43,742 nucleotides of DNA from WTAW01 sp964406575 (GCA_964406575.1 CAYOSH010000034.1:1-43742); one strand, 5' to 3'; counted from the first letter of the stretch, positions 17,222 to 26,602 are shown. Made by a program: numbers and translations. The notes: generated from the sequence alone by a model not told the origin.

Positions 17222-17431
17222 TTTTTGACAGAGCATGGAGAATGGATCGGAGATGTGGTGAGCCTCTACAGAGAAAGGCTCTAGGTCGGCCGGACGTCTA
17301 TCACCATAAAAGCCGTGGTCGATGCGACACGGGCTGAAGATCAGACACATGTCAGAGTCACTGAAGCGGAGGTTGTGTTTGCCGCTGTCGATAAAAACTG
17401 GAAACCCACTCCAATATACCCTAATGGCTAA
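17222..17431 (+). pseudogene. decayed hotdog-fold acyl-CoA thioesterase, C-terminal remnant
   Basis: In the plus frame starting GAG at 17231 the sequence reads EHGEWIGDVVSLYRERL, then an in-frame TAG at 17282-17284, then VGRTSITIKAVVDATR, a VTEAEVVFAAVDKNWKPTPI segment and a natural TAA at 17429. The order GD-VV-S-Y..VGRTSITIKV..TEA..F.A.D.N.KP.PI is the C-terminal half of YciA-type acyl-CoA thioesterases. The N-terminal half is missing: the same frame is stopped just upstream and the DNA before it shows no match. It lies in the gap after the exported-protein gene. The stop could be a recoded or erroneous base, but the missing first half makes decay more likely. Confidence 0.75.
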
Positions 17432-17447
17432 AAATTAAAGCACTTCA

Positions 17448-18326
17448 TTAATGGGTTGACAGCTTGCAATCCCTGAAGATGGAAGGATCATATTCGGGAA
17501 AAAACCGGCTGATGATTTCAAATATAGCTGGGTCCTGCTCTTTAAGCTGTGCCTTTGTCCCTGATGGAGGGCCCTTCTCCCCGATTTTCACATCCATCCA
17601 GGGGCCTGGCCATGATTCATTGAGGTCATACCAGGCGTTCACTGCATGTGTGAAATACTCATCGTCTCCGTAGGCATCAAAGGGAGTGATGCCTTCCAAT
17701 GGCTCATCTTTGGGAGCGGTGAACAATCCCTTTTTAACAGCGCTTAAATATGCCGTATAAATCTCATCCAAGACCTCGGGCTCCACTTCAGGCATCCCCA
17801 GATTGTGAATCATGTGGACAAACTCGTGGAGCAGGGCGTTAGCAAAATAGTCTTTGTTTTCGGGAAAACAGATACCCTTGACCGAGACTAAGGTAGTGGG
17901 GCTTCCGGGCATTTGTCCTAAGCCCCATTCCCCGTCGCTTCTTGGGCCGAACTCAGGAAGGTCGGAGGCATTCTCGTTCACAGCCATGATGGATATTCTA
18001 GGATTGTGTTTCCGCATGGCTTGAAGCACATCCGGACGTTTGCTCGAGATAAAGAGCACGGTCCTTCTCGCTGCCCGCAGAGCGCTATCAGGCACATTTT
18101 CCGAGCTTACGATCACAACACCATCCGCATTGATATACTTTTTATAGAAAGGATGAACTCCCTCCGGAGGAGTTATCACAGAATCCCCGGTCTCCACGAC
18201 AGGAAAAGGAGCCATTCTCTCCTCTGGGTTTTTGCTATAGCCCTTATTGTCCGCACCGATTGTAAAGAATAACACTAAAAAACAGCTCAACACCGCAAAA
18301 TTGAACACATCGATAGGTTTTTTCAT
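17448..18326 (-). CDS. exported zincin metallopeptidase
   Basis: The 292-residue product has a signal peptide (about 1-25) and, in the C-terminal half, HEFVHMIHNLG with HEXXH at 167-171. Further on it has EPEVLDEIYTAYLSA (about 183-195) and EYFTHAVNAWYDLN (223-236). The combination of HEXXH, a helical spacer and an EYF...AWYD segment matches secreted gluzincin-like peptidases in which the last glutamate completes the zinc site; E188 and E223 are the candidates. GAGG lies 6 bases before the ATG. It is separated from the M24 gene upstream by 56 bases and may be co-transcribed with it. Substrate unknown. Confidence 0.72.
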   Translation of the reverse strand: MKKPIDVFNFAVLSCFLVLFFTIGADNKGYSKNPEERMAPFPVVETGDSVITPPEGVHPFYKKYINADGVVIVSSENVPDSALRAARRTVLFISSKRPDVLQAMRKHNPRISIMAVNENASDLPEFGPRSDGEWGLGQMPGSPTTLVSVKGICFPENKDYFANALLHEFVHMIHNLGMPEVEPEVLDEIYTAYLSAVKKGLFTAPKDEPLEGITPFDAYGDDEYFTHAVNAWYDLNESWPGPWMDVKIGEKGPPSGTKAQLKEQDPAIFEIISRFFPEYDPSIFRDCKLSTH

Positions 18327-18382
18327 CCGATCCTCTTTTTAATTACTCTTAACCTTACAGAAAGCTCTTAGACTCAAGGAGT

Positions 18383-19715
18383 TCAGCGCACCAGAATCAT
18401 CTTATCGTTGCGGGGATAGAGCGCTTCAATACCCCTTTCTGTGACAATGGCATTATCCTCAAAATTGATGGCCAGTCGTTCTTCCCACTCCGGAATCCAG
18501 GTGTGGATGATAAATTCGAAAGCGATAAGATTATTCGGCTGGACCATCAAATGGCCTCGATAAGGACGAAACGGCGCCATGGATGGGCCGACAGCAATTT
18601 CGCTGTTTCCTGTGTTTCCCACACAATGGCAGTCGATAGAAAACCCGGATTTCTCCGAATCCTTGAGCGATTGGATGATCTCATCATCTTTGTCTGTATC
18701 CGTGAATGGCGTGTAGACATATCCTTCGTCTTCGAGAGCTTTAACGACAATCCTGAGGGTTTCGGCTGCTGTTTGACCGGGCGTGAAAGTCTTACGAATG
18801 ATCTCCCGGGTTTTTAATCCCCGGCCCCAGGCTTTTTGGATACTGGCCGGAAGTGATGTCTCTCCCTCTCTAAGGATATAGGCTTTGCGTTTATAGTCCG
18901 TGCCGAAGTTGAGATATTGGATACCCCAGTCCCAGGATATGAGATCACCTCTCTGGAAGGCGTAGTCGTCTCTCCGTGTTTCCGACCGCTCTGACACTTC
19001 GGAATGCTGGACTCCCGGTGTTTCCACACCATAATAGTCCGACTCGATCCCGAGCGCCAACAGCTGATCCTGCGCCCACCAGCCGATTTCCTCTTTGGTC
19101 GTTACTCCCGGTTTGATATTGCTCAGGGCTTCCTCCATGATCCTGCGCTGGATCTCGCAGGCCTTGGCAAAGGCGATGATTTCGGTCTGAACGCGTCTCA
19201 CCCGGAAGTCTGTGATAACATCTTCGGATGAGATGAGCCTTTTGGCGTATTTATCCCCGAGAAGTTGGGCCAGCTTCAAGTATCCCGTATAAGAGAGGCC
19301 ATCCGCATGGGTGAGTGACTCGGACATGTTGACAGCAATACGCTTGGGATCCCGTTCAGCCACGAACTTGGGGATGTCACTGTCGGGACCGAAGATGTCG
19401 TAGACAGAACGATCCGCCACACTGGCAAAGCTTACGCCGAGAAGCGCCCGCTCGATCCTGTCGCCACCCCGGTCAGTAAAAATTACGTAACCCATAGTCG
19501 TCCCAAAATCCAGTGCAAAAGCATCTGGGTCCCCCCTCCGGATCACATGGATCCACATTGTTGTCGCGCATAGCACCGGGGAGCACCTTGTCGAACTTGT
19601 CTTTTCGAATCAGGTTCAACAATTCATAACGGGCTCTCGCTTCCTGGGCCATAGCATCAAATCCCTGAACAAGAAAAAGGGCGGCAAGGATAAACAAGAG
19701 AATCTTTTTACCCAT
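18383..19715 (-). pseudogene. M24 family peptidase homologue, frameshifted
   Basis: Two overlapping minus-strand frames make one M24 protein of about 446 residues. The first (19715 down) gives a strong ribosome site (AAGGAGGAG), a signal peptide ending AMA-QE, and 54 residues to MRDNNVD. The second (from 19576) continues MWIHVIRRGDPDAFALDFG through the whole catalytic domain to 18383. The expected join NNVD-MWI is restored by adding one 8-base unit ATGTGGAT at 19551-19558. The metal ligands of M24 are all present (SWDWG, GTDYKR, DCHCVGN, AFEF, NFEDNAIV). The intact neighbour at 21284-22711 has the parallel text GVEMWIVTEDD. As read, the exported enzyme is not made unless frames are joined; a sequencing error cannot be excluded. 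Confidence 0.85.
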
Positions 19716-19906
19716 AATCTCCTCCTTTCATTCACAAAAATTCTTGTCTTTACTTTCTTCAGATGGTGAATATCCCGAAGAGTCTTGAATATGATATATA
19801 TTAAAAATATTATAATCCTGCAACAAGTGATTTTAGGAATTTGACGAACAAATCTCAAATTTGATTCAATGGAAAAAATCGATCATAGAAAAAGTGTGAA
19901 CGTCAT

Positions 19907-21229
19907 TTGAAAGGCCAAAACACAAATCGAGAGATCCTTCGGCTTGCCGTTCCGAATATCTTGAGTAACATCTCCATTCCTCTTCTGGGGATGGTGGATA
20001 CGGCGCTCATGGGCCGGTTAGAATCAGAGATTTATATCGGCGCCGTTGCCTTGGGCAGTATTCTTTTCAACATCATTTACTGGGGCTTCGGATTTCTTCG
20101 GATGGGGACCACAGGTCTCACAGCACAAGCCTACGGTCAAGATAATCGCCGAGAGTGTGTGGCAATTTTAGGACGGGGACTTCTCTTTGCGCTGGGCAGC
20201 AGCATTTTTATCCTCGCCCTACAGCACGTAATCGCCTGGATCGGCTTTAGTCTTCTCCAAGGAGATGAAGCGGTCAAAGCCATGGCCACACAATATTTCT
20301 ATATCCGCATCTATGCCGCTCCGGCCACACTCGGCCTGTACGTCTTCCATGGGTGGTTTTTAGGCCTGCAAAATGCCCGCTATCCGATGGCACTCACTAT
20401 CTTTGTCAACCTTCTGAACATTGGCTTCAATATGGTGTTTGTCCTCCGGATGGGAATGAAAGCCAACGGCGTAGCGCTGGGAACAGTCTGTGCTCAATAT
20501 CTGGGCTTGGTCTTCGCCGTAGGGATGTTCTTCTATAAATACCGTCCTTTAGCAGCTCTGTTCGAACGGAAACTGATCTTTCGGGTTGCCGCCATCAAAC
20601 GTTTTTTTGCCATTAATGTTGACATCTTCATCCGGACAGTCTGTTTGGTTTTTGTGTTCGCTTTTTTCACTTCGGCATCCGCAGCCATCGATTCCCTGAC
20701 ACTCGCAGCCAATCAGATCCTATTGCAGTACATATCCTTGATGTCCTATGCTGTCGATGGATTTGCCTTTGCTGCTGAAAGTATAGTGGGCCGATATGTC
20801 GGCGCCAAAGATTCTCCCCATCTCAAGAAATCCATACAGCACCTCTTTTACTGGGGAATTGGATTCGGTACTGTTTTTGCAGTGATCTATGGTCTGTTTG
20901 GGAAAAGCCTCCTCCAAGTTTTCACAGATCAGAGAGAGATCATCCAAGCGGCATTGCCTTTTGTTGGGTGGATGGTGGCCATCAGCTTAGCCGGCTCTGT
21001 GGCTTACATGTGGGACGGAGTCTATATCGGGGCAACAGCAACGCCACCCATGCGCAACATGATGTTGATTTCGACGATCGGAGTGTTTCTGCCGGTCTAC
21101 TATTTGGCGAGCTCCGCGCATGGAAATAATGGCCTGTGGTTGGCATTGCTGATATTTATGATTGCCCGTGGGATCACACTCGGACTGCTGGCCAAAAAAC
21201 ATATTTTTTCGCTAAATAGGGGACACTAG
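19907..21229 (+). CDS. MATE family efflux transporter (DinF-like)
   Basis: This 440-residue protein has about twelve membrane helices in two homologous halves, beginning NREILRLAVPNILSNISIPLLGMVDTALMG, the N-terminal signature of DinF-type multidrug and toxic compound extruders, which export cations or drugs in exchange for protons or sodium. The start is TTG at 19907; no ATG in frame precedes the first helix and the ribosome site is poor, so expression may be low. The C terminus (SLNRGH) and stop codon are made by REP-like copy 2. It sits between two M24 genes of the opposite strand, an arrangement without an obvious functional link. Confidence 0.93.
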   Translation: MKGQNTNREILRLAVPNILSNISIPLLGMVDTALMGRLESEIYIGAVALGSILFNIIYWGFGFLRMGTTGLTAQAYGQDNRRECVAILGRGLLFALGSSIFILALQHVIAWIGFSLLQGDEAVKAMATQYFYIRIYAAPATLGLYVFHGWFLGLQNARYPMALTIFVNLLNIGFNMVFVLRMGMKANGVALGTVCAQYLGLVFAVGMFFYKYRPLAALFERKLIFRVAAIKRFFAINVDIFIRTVCLVFVFAFFTSASAAIDSLTLAANQILLQYISLMSYAVDGFAFAAESIVGRYVGAKDSPHLKKSIQHLFYWGIGFGTVFAVIYGLFGKSLLQVFTDQREIIQAALPFVGWMVAISLAGSVAYMWDGVYIGATATPPMRNMMLISTIGVFLPVYYLASSAHGNNGLWLALLIFMIARGITLGLLAKKHIFSLNRGH

Positions 21230-21258
21230 TGGGACAGTCCCCTTTTTTATCCCACCAT
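21216..21258. repeat. REP-like palindrome, copy 2
   Basis: GGGGAC (21219-21224) and GTCCCC (21237-21242) pair; an alternative stem is GTGGGA (21229-21234) with TCCCAC (21250-21255). The core matches copy 1 (4413-4433) in 20 of 21 bases. It lies between convergent genes and forms the MATE stop codon (21227-21229). Confidence 0.7.
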
Positions 21259-21283
21259 AAAAGTACCCCCCTCAATTTCCAAA

Positions 21284-22711
21284 TCACCTGATGATATGGT
21301 ACTTTGTCTGCCTCCCGCCGGGAAAAATTATCCCATCTTTGGTGAGGACAATCTTTTCCTCTAGCACGATCCGGAGATCCTGGCCGCCCCATTCGGGCAA
21401 AGAATAGGTGATATCCAACTCCATAGCATAAGCTGTGTTATAATTGAAGGTCAGTTCACCACGCTTCGTAGGAAGCTGATTGCCCTCATCATCGAAATAC
21501 CCCTCTGAACCGACAGATGGCCCAAAACTGGCTCCTCGTGTAGAAAAAACTCCCCCTTTAAGGCCATATCTATAAACATAACTCCCCATAGAATGGCAAT
21601 AGATCTCCGGTCTCAAGCTCTCAGCTTTTGCTTTTTTCAATGCAGCAAAAAGGACTTCATTGCCGGTTCTTCCAATCTTCCATTCCGCGGCGAGAATATC
21701 TTGCAATCTGTTTCCTTGCTTCATCGCTTCCTTTAATCCCTCGGGGACATCCATCTCCCCTTCTTTCAAAACGTAACCGACCTGTTGGATATCCGTCGTT
21801 AGTCCGAGGTATCGGATCCCAAAATCACAAGAGAGAACATCCCCGCGCCGTATGACTGTGTCGGTCCCACAGTAAGGCGGAATATTGATGTTGAAGATAT
21901 TCTCAGAGTCGTCATATTTCTTGTTTTCCTCCAAGCTCCGCCAAACCATAACAGTTGGTCCAAAAACGTCCTCGAAACCGAGGTCATGGAGTTTTTGTTT
22001 CACCCACCAATCCACATCACTGGTGGTTGTCACATCCGGAGTGATCGCTTTGTTGGAAAAAGCTTCGGCTAGGATGTCGTGTGTTATGTCCACAATGATC
22101 TTGTAGGCTTTGACCTGCTGCGGAGCCCTGTATTCGATCCAGCGGTTTCTGAGCCCTTCCCCTGAGACCAATCGGGAGGCATACTCGCCCAAATCCTTTT
22201 CCAAATCACTGGTCCTCCCCCTGTCTATAGCGATTCTTTGAGGATCGCACTCTTCAATAACCATAGCAAGCTTTTCCAAGCTATCCTCATAAGAGAACAC
22301 ATCCTCTGGGAACAGCGGTCCCCACTCTTCAATGTCCTCAGTGTTCCCTATGGAAATCTCCTCAAGCCCATCCGATGCTCCATTCAGGCAGAACACCAGA
22401 AAATAGGGATAGTATCTGACCAAACCATCATCATCAGCAGGCACGAGAAAAGGAAAGATCTCTCTGTCGTCCTCTGTAACGATCCACATTTCGACCCCAA
22501 GATCCCCCATCATTTCTGGGATAAGATTCCTCTTTTTCCACCTGAGCCATTCTTCAATAAGCTTCGCCTCTTCGCGGACTGGCAAAATATTCTTGAAGTT
22601 CTCGGTGGAAAAAACCTTATCATATTTGGAATCTTTACATCCCCCTGTAAAGAACACAGCAGAAAGGCACACCAAAATTCCAAGTAAAGAGACAAGCGTC
22701 CGTTTTTGCAT
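21284..22711 (-). CDS. M24 family peptidase homologue, lipoprotein
   Basis: The 475-residue product is a paralogue of the frameshifted gene at 18383. It starts with a lipoprotein signal (FFTGGC, lipid-bearing C25), has an N-terminal creatinase-like domain (GVEMWIVTEDD at about 90-100), and an M24 pita-bread domain. The metal ligands are visible: D in SCDFG, D in TTDIQQ, H in IYCHSMG, E in AMELDIT and E in VLEEKIVL. M24 enzymes are Xaa-Pro or methionyl aminopeptidases and related hydrolases using two metal ions; a secreted peptidase or a prolidase-like role is inferred. GAGGAGGG sits 6 bases before the ATG. It is convergent with the MATE gene. Confidence 0.88.
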   Translation of the reverse strand: MQKRTLVSLLGILVCLSAVFFTGGCKDSKYDKVFSTENFKNILPVREEAKLIEEWLRWKKRNLIPEMMGDLGVEMWIVTEDDREIFPFLVPADDDGLVRYYPYFLVFCLNGASDGLEEISIGNTEDIEEWGPLFPEDVFSYEDSLEKLAMVIEECDPQRIAIDRGRTSDLEKDLGEYASRLVSGEGLRNRWIEYRAPQQVKAYKIIVDITHDILAEAFSNKAITPDVTTTSDVDWWVKQKLHDLGFEDVFGPTVMVWRSLEENKKYDDSENIFNINIPPYCGTDTVIRRGDVLSCDFGIRYLGLTTDIQQVGYVLKEGEMDVPEGLKEAMKQGNRLQDILAAEWKIGRTGNEVLFAALKKAKAESLRPEIYCHSMGSYVYRYGLKGGVFSTRGASFGPSVGSEGYFDDEGNQLPTKRGELTFNYNTAYAMELDITYSLPEWGGQDLRIVLEEKIVLTKDGIIFPGGRQTKYHIIR

Positions 22712-22898
22712 GGATTCCCTCCTCGTTTTGATATTTGTAAACTATTTTAAATCGATGAGAGTTACGTGTGCACATTCTATGTATTTTTAATGAAATTTTC
22801 AAACCATTTCCGACCTCCATCTTTTTAGGATTTTTTTGATTCCAAGCTCAAAAGATTAATTTTTCCAAAAATGAATTTTTTTATCAGGCCTCGCGTAA

Positions 22899-22904
22899 TA
22901 TAAT
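22899..22904 (+). promoter_or_regulatory. -10 box of the membrane-protein gene at 22969
   Basis: A perfect TATAAT lies 65 bases before the ATG; the -35 region is a T-rich stretch without a good match. Confidence 0.35.
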
Positions 22905-22968
22905 TATGAGAAACGATCAGTATTCAGAAAGAAGACAGCCCTTCCAATTCAAGAGAGAGGAGGAATCA

Positions 22969-23904
22969 ATGATCATCGCATACTTCGAACCGCTTTCACG
23001 CGCTTGGAAACGGATGACAAAAGCTCTTTTTAATCCCTTCAACCTGAACAAATGGTTTATCATTGCATTCAACGCTTTCTTGGCTGGATTGTTGGATGGC
23101 CCCCATGGAAATAGCTCCGGGAAGGGTAAGGGCGACCATATATCCTTCCATGATTTCCTCAACTTCCCAAACCGGGCCTGGGATTGGCTCATGGACAACT
23201 CAGGATGGTTCGTTGCAATCGTGTTCATCGTTATGCTGCTTTTTGTCCTCGGTATCGTTCTCACCTGGCTAAGCTCAAGGGGAAAATTGATGTTTCTGGA
23301 TAATGTGGTTCATGACCGCGCCGAGATCGCAATGCCGTGGAAACAATACAGCAAGGAAGGAAACTCGCTCTTTGTGTGGAGGCTCTGTTTTGGGCTTCTC
23401 GTTTTTGCGTTCTTCATTCTTTTGATCTTCATATTCTTCACGGCAGCATCTGCCCTCTATGTCACCAATCGCTTTACAGGAACCCTTATTCTCTTCATCG
23501 TCGGGTGGGCATGTTTTTTTCTTCTCACCATCGTAATCACCGGATATATTTCGATCTTTTTGGATAGCTTCGTCGTTCCGATCATGTACAAACACAAGCT
23601 TACTGCAACTCAAGCCTGGGGACGTTTCCTCTTCCTCTTCAATCGACACCCCTTCCATTTCTTCCTCTTCGGCCTTTTTGTCTTTGTCCTGATGGCGGGT
23701 TTCGTGATCGGAGTCATTCTCGCTGGCTTTATGACCTGTTGTATCGGATTCATTTTGCTCATCATCCCCTACATTGGAACCGTCATCACCCTTCCCGTCT
23801 GGTACACATTAAGAGCCTTTAGCCTCGAATACCTCAGACAATTCGGCACAGAATATGATGTTTTCCCTGCTCCTGAAATCGAAGCGGTCCTGGCAGCGAC
23901 CTAA
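22969..23904 (+). CDS. polytopic membrane protein of unknown function (DUF4013/DUF7544-like)
   Basis: From the ATG at 22969 (GAGAGAGGAGG upstream) the product is 311 residues. An amphipathic start (YFEPLSRAWKRMTKALFNPFNLNKW) is followed by about six hydrophobic segments, the last pair containing GFMTCCIGFILLIIPYIGTVITLPV. N-terminal placement of PLSRAWKRM..LFxPF..kWf and the GxxLxxxPYIGT-like ending resemble glycerophosphoryl-diester-like or DUF7544 membrane proteins of unknown function. A glycine and lysine loop (about residues 48-60) faces one side. The longer frame from 22906 would add polar residues before the ribosome site and is rejected. No neighbour suggests a role; the following gene is a bactofilin. 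Confidence 0.7.
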   Translation: MIIAYFEPLSRAWKRMTKALFNPFNLNKWFIIAFNAFLAGLLDGPHGNSSGKGKGDHISFHDFLNFPNRAWDWLMDNSGWFVAIVFIVMLLFVLGIVLTWLSSRGKLMFLDNVVHDRAEIAMPWKQYSKEGNSLFVWRLCFGLLVFAFFILLIFIFFTAASALYVTNRFTGTLILFIVGWACFFLLTIVITGYISIFLDSFVVPIMYKHKLTATQAWGRFLFLFNRHPFHFFLFGLFVFVLMAGFVIGVILAGFMTCCIGFILLIIPYIGTVITLPVWYTLRAFSLEYLRQFGTEYDVFPAPEIEAVLAAT

Positions 23905-24019
23905 ACAACACACATCCTTCTTTTTGGATCAAATTTGCCCACCCTAAAAATATCAGTTAAAATTTCGATGTTTAATCTGACTAAACTTATGTATTGTCCA
24001 ACTGAGTGACAGGAGGAGG

Positions 24020-24439
24020 ATGAACAAACGGATGGAACATCGCAGACGATTAGAGGATAAATACGGAACGATCACAACCGTCATCGCTCCGAACACCCGG
24101 TTTGACGGGATAATCAACTCCATTGAAGGCATCCAGATCTCGGGCTATTTCGAGGGAGAAATCGTCAGCCAGAGCCTCGTCTGGATCGGAGAGGGCGGAA
24201 AGGTCGAAGGCAGCATTAAAAGCCCATCGGTTGTTTCTGAAGGAGAGATAGTGGGCAACATTGAATCCGCAAAACATGTTGAACTCAGAGCAGAATGTCG
24301 CATGACCGGAAATATTAGCACCGACAAACTCGCGATTGCAGAGGGCTGTTCCTTTAAAGGTGAGATCAAGATGCTGCACAAAGACGACAAACCGATCAAA
24401 TTCACCGAGAAAAGAAGCAGGGTCCAGAAAAATACTTGA
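24020..24439 (+). CDS. bactofilin
   Basis: The 139-residue protein has the bactofilin core: TTVIAPNTRFDGIINS followed by beta-helical rungs IEGIQISGYFEGEIVS..VWIGEGGKVEGSI..VVSEGEIVGNI..VELRAECRMTGNI..LAIAEGCSFKGEI. Bactofilins polymerise without nucleotide into cytoskeletal filaments that organise cell shape, stalks or membrane-bound enzymes. The flanking tails are short and charged. GGAGGAGG lies just upstream of the ATG. It follows the polytopic membrane protein on the same strand with a 115-base gap, so co-expression is possible but not shown. Confidence 0.93.
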   Translation: MNKRMEHRRRLEDKYGTITTVIAPNTRFDGIINSIEGIQISGYFEGEIVSQSLVWIGEGGKVEGSIKSPSVVSEGEIVGNIESAKHVELRAECRMTGNISTDKLAIAEGCSFKGEIKMLHKDDKPIKFTEKRSRVQKNT

Positions 24440-24535
24440 CACCTATCCCCACATGGTCTCGATCGATGAACAGAACTCCGACCATCCCATTAGTCTTCTC
24501 ATGATGAACAGCTTCCAGCCCCAGTAAATTCTGGT

Positions 24536-25039
24536 TCAGGAGTCCTTTATCATGGGAGTAACGATCATCACAGCAACTTCCATCAGGAGTTTCACGGAAC
24601 TGTTGAAATCGTTTGCCTTGAGATATTTCTTCGCTGATACAATTTGTTTCCGGGCATGTTGGCGCGCATTTTCAATACTTGAAATATCTTTTGGCATCTC
24701 AAAGTCCTTTCCTTGATATATCGCGCTATAGCCCTCATGCAGCAGGGCTACGCCTTCTTCATTAAAAATGGAAGTGCTCTTGAACAGAGCGTTCGCCTCG
24801 GAAATCTTCCCCGTAAAATCGTCTCCGAAATCCGTATGCGGAGCCGCCATTTCTATGGCATCAACAAGAGAAATAAAGCCCTTTTTGCTATCCGCTCCTG
24901 GAGTCGCAGGGCCAAAAAAATGGCTCATGGCCGAGTCGATTTTCTTATCGATCTGGGCGATATCAGGAGTTTCTATTGACCAGCAAAAAGAAAACACTAT
25001 AGCAACCCAGACAACGAAAATAAAAAATCTGTTTCTCAT
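24536..25039 (-). CDS. exported helical protein of unknown function
   Basis: The 167-residue product has a signal peptide (about 1-21, MRNRFFIFVVWVAIVFSFCWS) and then mostly amphipathic helices with acidic and lysine-rich surfaces. AGAGGAGG precedes the ATG with a 5-base gap. No family is recognised. A helix (ARQHARKQIVSAKKYLKANDFNSSVKLLMEV) resembles a single TPR-like helical pair. It is convergent with bactofilin. Confidence 0.65.
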   Translation of the reverse strand: MRNRFFIFVVWVAIVFSFCWSIETPDIAQIDKKIDSAMSHFFGPATPGADSKKGFISLVDAIEMAAPHTDFGDDFTGKISEANALFKSTSIFNEEGVALLHEGYSAIYQGKDFEMPKDISSIENARQHARKQIVSAKKYLKANDFNSSVKLLMEVAVMIVTPMIKDS

Positions 25040-25278
25040 GATAACCTCCTCTTATGTTCTCTAATTATCCAAATCACTTTCTATTTTAATTACCGTTGGA
25101 AACACAAGTTATGTTTATTTATAACTGGCTGATTGTGAAATATATTTTTTCCTCACAAAGCTCATATGGGTATATGACGCCGGATGCATTCTTAAATCTG
25201 TAATCTCAAGAATACAAGTGAGATTATTGGGACACGCGAATGTCAATCATTACGGTTTAACAACGATTACTGTGACAC
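25040..25278. other. divergent upstream region with one inverted repeat
   Basis: The 370-base gap to the DUF362 gene holds TAATCTCA (25201-25208) and TGAGATTA (25219-25226) as perfect arms, and downstream a promoter at 25279-25306. No small gene is supported in it. Confidence 0.45.
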
Positions 25279-25306
25279 TTGCATGATTCTCCAAAGACGT
25301 TATAAT
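25279..25306 (+). promoter_or_regulatory. promoter of the DUF362 gene
   Basis: TTGCAT (25279-25284) and a perfect TATAAT (25301-25306) are 16 bases apart. The leader would be about 97 bases long and includes a small stem GGAAT/ATTCC near 25309-25322. Confidence 0.5.
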
Positions 25307-25409
25307 TGGAATCCTAATTCCTGGTGTTTTTAGCTCCGGGATGAAACAGGGTGAGCTTATTCACACCATACTTACACTCTGATCAAGGAATACCTTTCGG
25401 AGGATTTTG

Positions 25410-26561
25410 ATGGAAAAAGTCTATGTGGTTCGCTGTGCGGATTACAGCCAGGTTGAAAAAAAAATAGCCGAACTTATAGGGATGATGGGAGGAATAGAGG
25501 CATTCGTTTCACGAGACGAGAGAATTGTACTCAAGACAAACCTTCTGGCCGCAGCTAATCCAGAAAAGGCAGTGACCACTCATCCGTCCGTTGTTTTTTC
25601 TGTCGCTCGAATGGCCAAAGACAAAAAAGCGAAACTGATCATCGCGGATAGTCCAGGCTCGGGTTACCCTTATACGGAAAAGGTGATGGAAAGGACCTAC
25701 CGCATAACCGAGATGGACCAGGTCGCGAAAGGAGTGGGAATCGAACTCAATTTCGACACCTCTTACAAGATCGTCTCCTATCCGGAGGGAAAATTCTTCA
25801 GGCGTTTCGAAATTATAACGCCTGTTCACGAAGCTGACGCTATGATCAATCTCTGCAAACTGAAAACTCATGGATTTATGCATATGACAGGAGCAGTGAA
25901 GAATATTTTTGGTGTTATTCCCGGCCTGACCAAACCGGGATACCATGCAAAACTCCAAGAGAAGAGCCATTTTGCAAACATGCTGCTCGACCTCGCCACC
26001 TATATTTCTCCGCGGCTCTCCATCATGGATGCGGTCGTTGGCATGGAGGGAAACGGTCCGCAAAATGGCAATCCACGCTTTGTGGGAATGCTCCTGGCAT
26101 CAACGAGTCCGCTTGCTCTCGATGTCATTGCAGGCGAGATCATTGGCCTTCCCAAAGACAGGAATCCAGTTCTCGTTGAGGCGGAAAAACGGGGGCTATC
26201 TCCTGTTAGCCTCGATCAATTAAAGTTGATCGGCGAAGATCCTTCAAAACTTCATATCCAAGACTTCAAGCTGCCCGCAACTGTCCCGGGATTTCACGAT
26301 CGGATTTTTGCTCTCATCCAACCGATCTTCAGGAATGCTTTCTCTGTTTTTCCCCGAGTCATCGGGTCCAAATGTCTATCCTGTGGAACATGCCGTGATG
26401 CCTGCCCGATGCATGCCATCACCGTCATCGACAAAACACCCGCCCGGATCGACACCAAAAACTGCATCCGCTGTTACTGCTGCCACGAGATGTGTCCCCA
26501 CGATGCCATGGAGCTCCACAGAAGCCGCCTTTACCGCCTGCTCAACAGAATACGGCGCTAG
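25410..26561 (+). CDS. DUF362 protein with two 4Fe-4S clusters
   Basis: The 383-residue protein has a DUF362 domain (about 1-300, with VLKTNLLAAANPEKAVTTHP and KLKTHGFMHMTGAVKNIFG) followed by a ferredoxin tail with two CxxCxxCxxxCP motifs: KCLSCGTCRDACP (321-333) and NCIRCYCCHEMCP (351-363). DUF362-ferredoxins are widespread in anaerobes and are thought to take part in electron transfer; the reaction is not known to me. GGAGG lies 5-6 bases before ATG at 25410; a TTG at 25407 is not needed. No other redox gene lies nearby. The tail is complete, so the product can bind two clusters. Confidence 0.93.
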   Translation: MEKVYVVRCADYSQVEKKIAELIGMMGGIEAFVSRDERIVLKTNLLAAANPEKAVTTHPSVVFSVARMAKDKKAKLIIADSPGSGYPYTEKVMERTYRITEMDQVAKGVGIELNFDTSYKIVSYPEGKFFRRFEIITPVHEADAMINLCKLKTHGFMHMTGAVKNIFGVIPGLTKPGYHAKLQEKSHFANMLLDLATYISPRLSIMDAVVGMEGNGPQNGNPRFVGMLLASTSPLALDVIAGEIIGLPKDRNPVLVEAEKRGLSPVSLDQLKLIGEDPSKLHIQDFKLPATVPGFHDRIFALIQPIFRNAFSVFPRVIGSKCLSCGTCRDACPMHAITVIDKTPARIDTKNCIRCYCCHEMCPHDAMELHRSRLYRLLNRIRR

Positions 26562-26602
26562 ATTATTCTCAGTTATGAATTTATTGAACTCTAAATCAAT
26601 GT

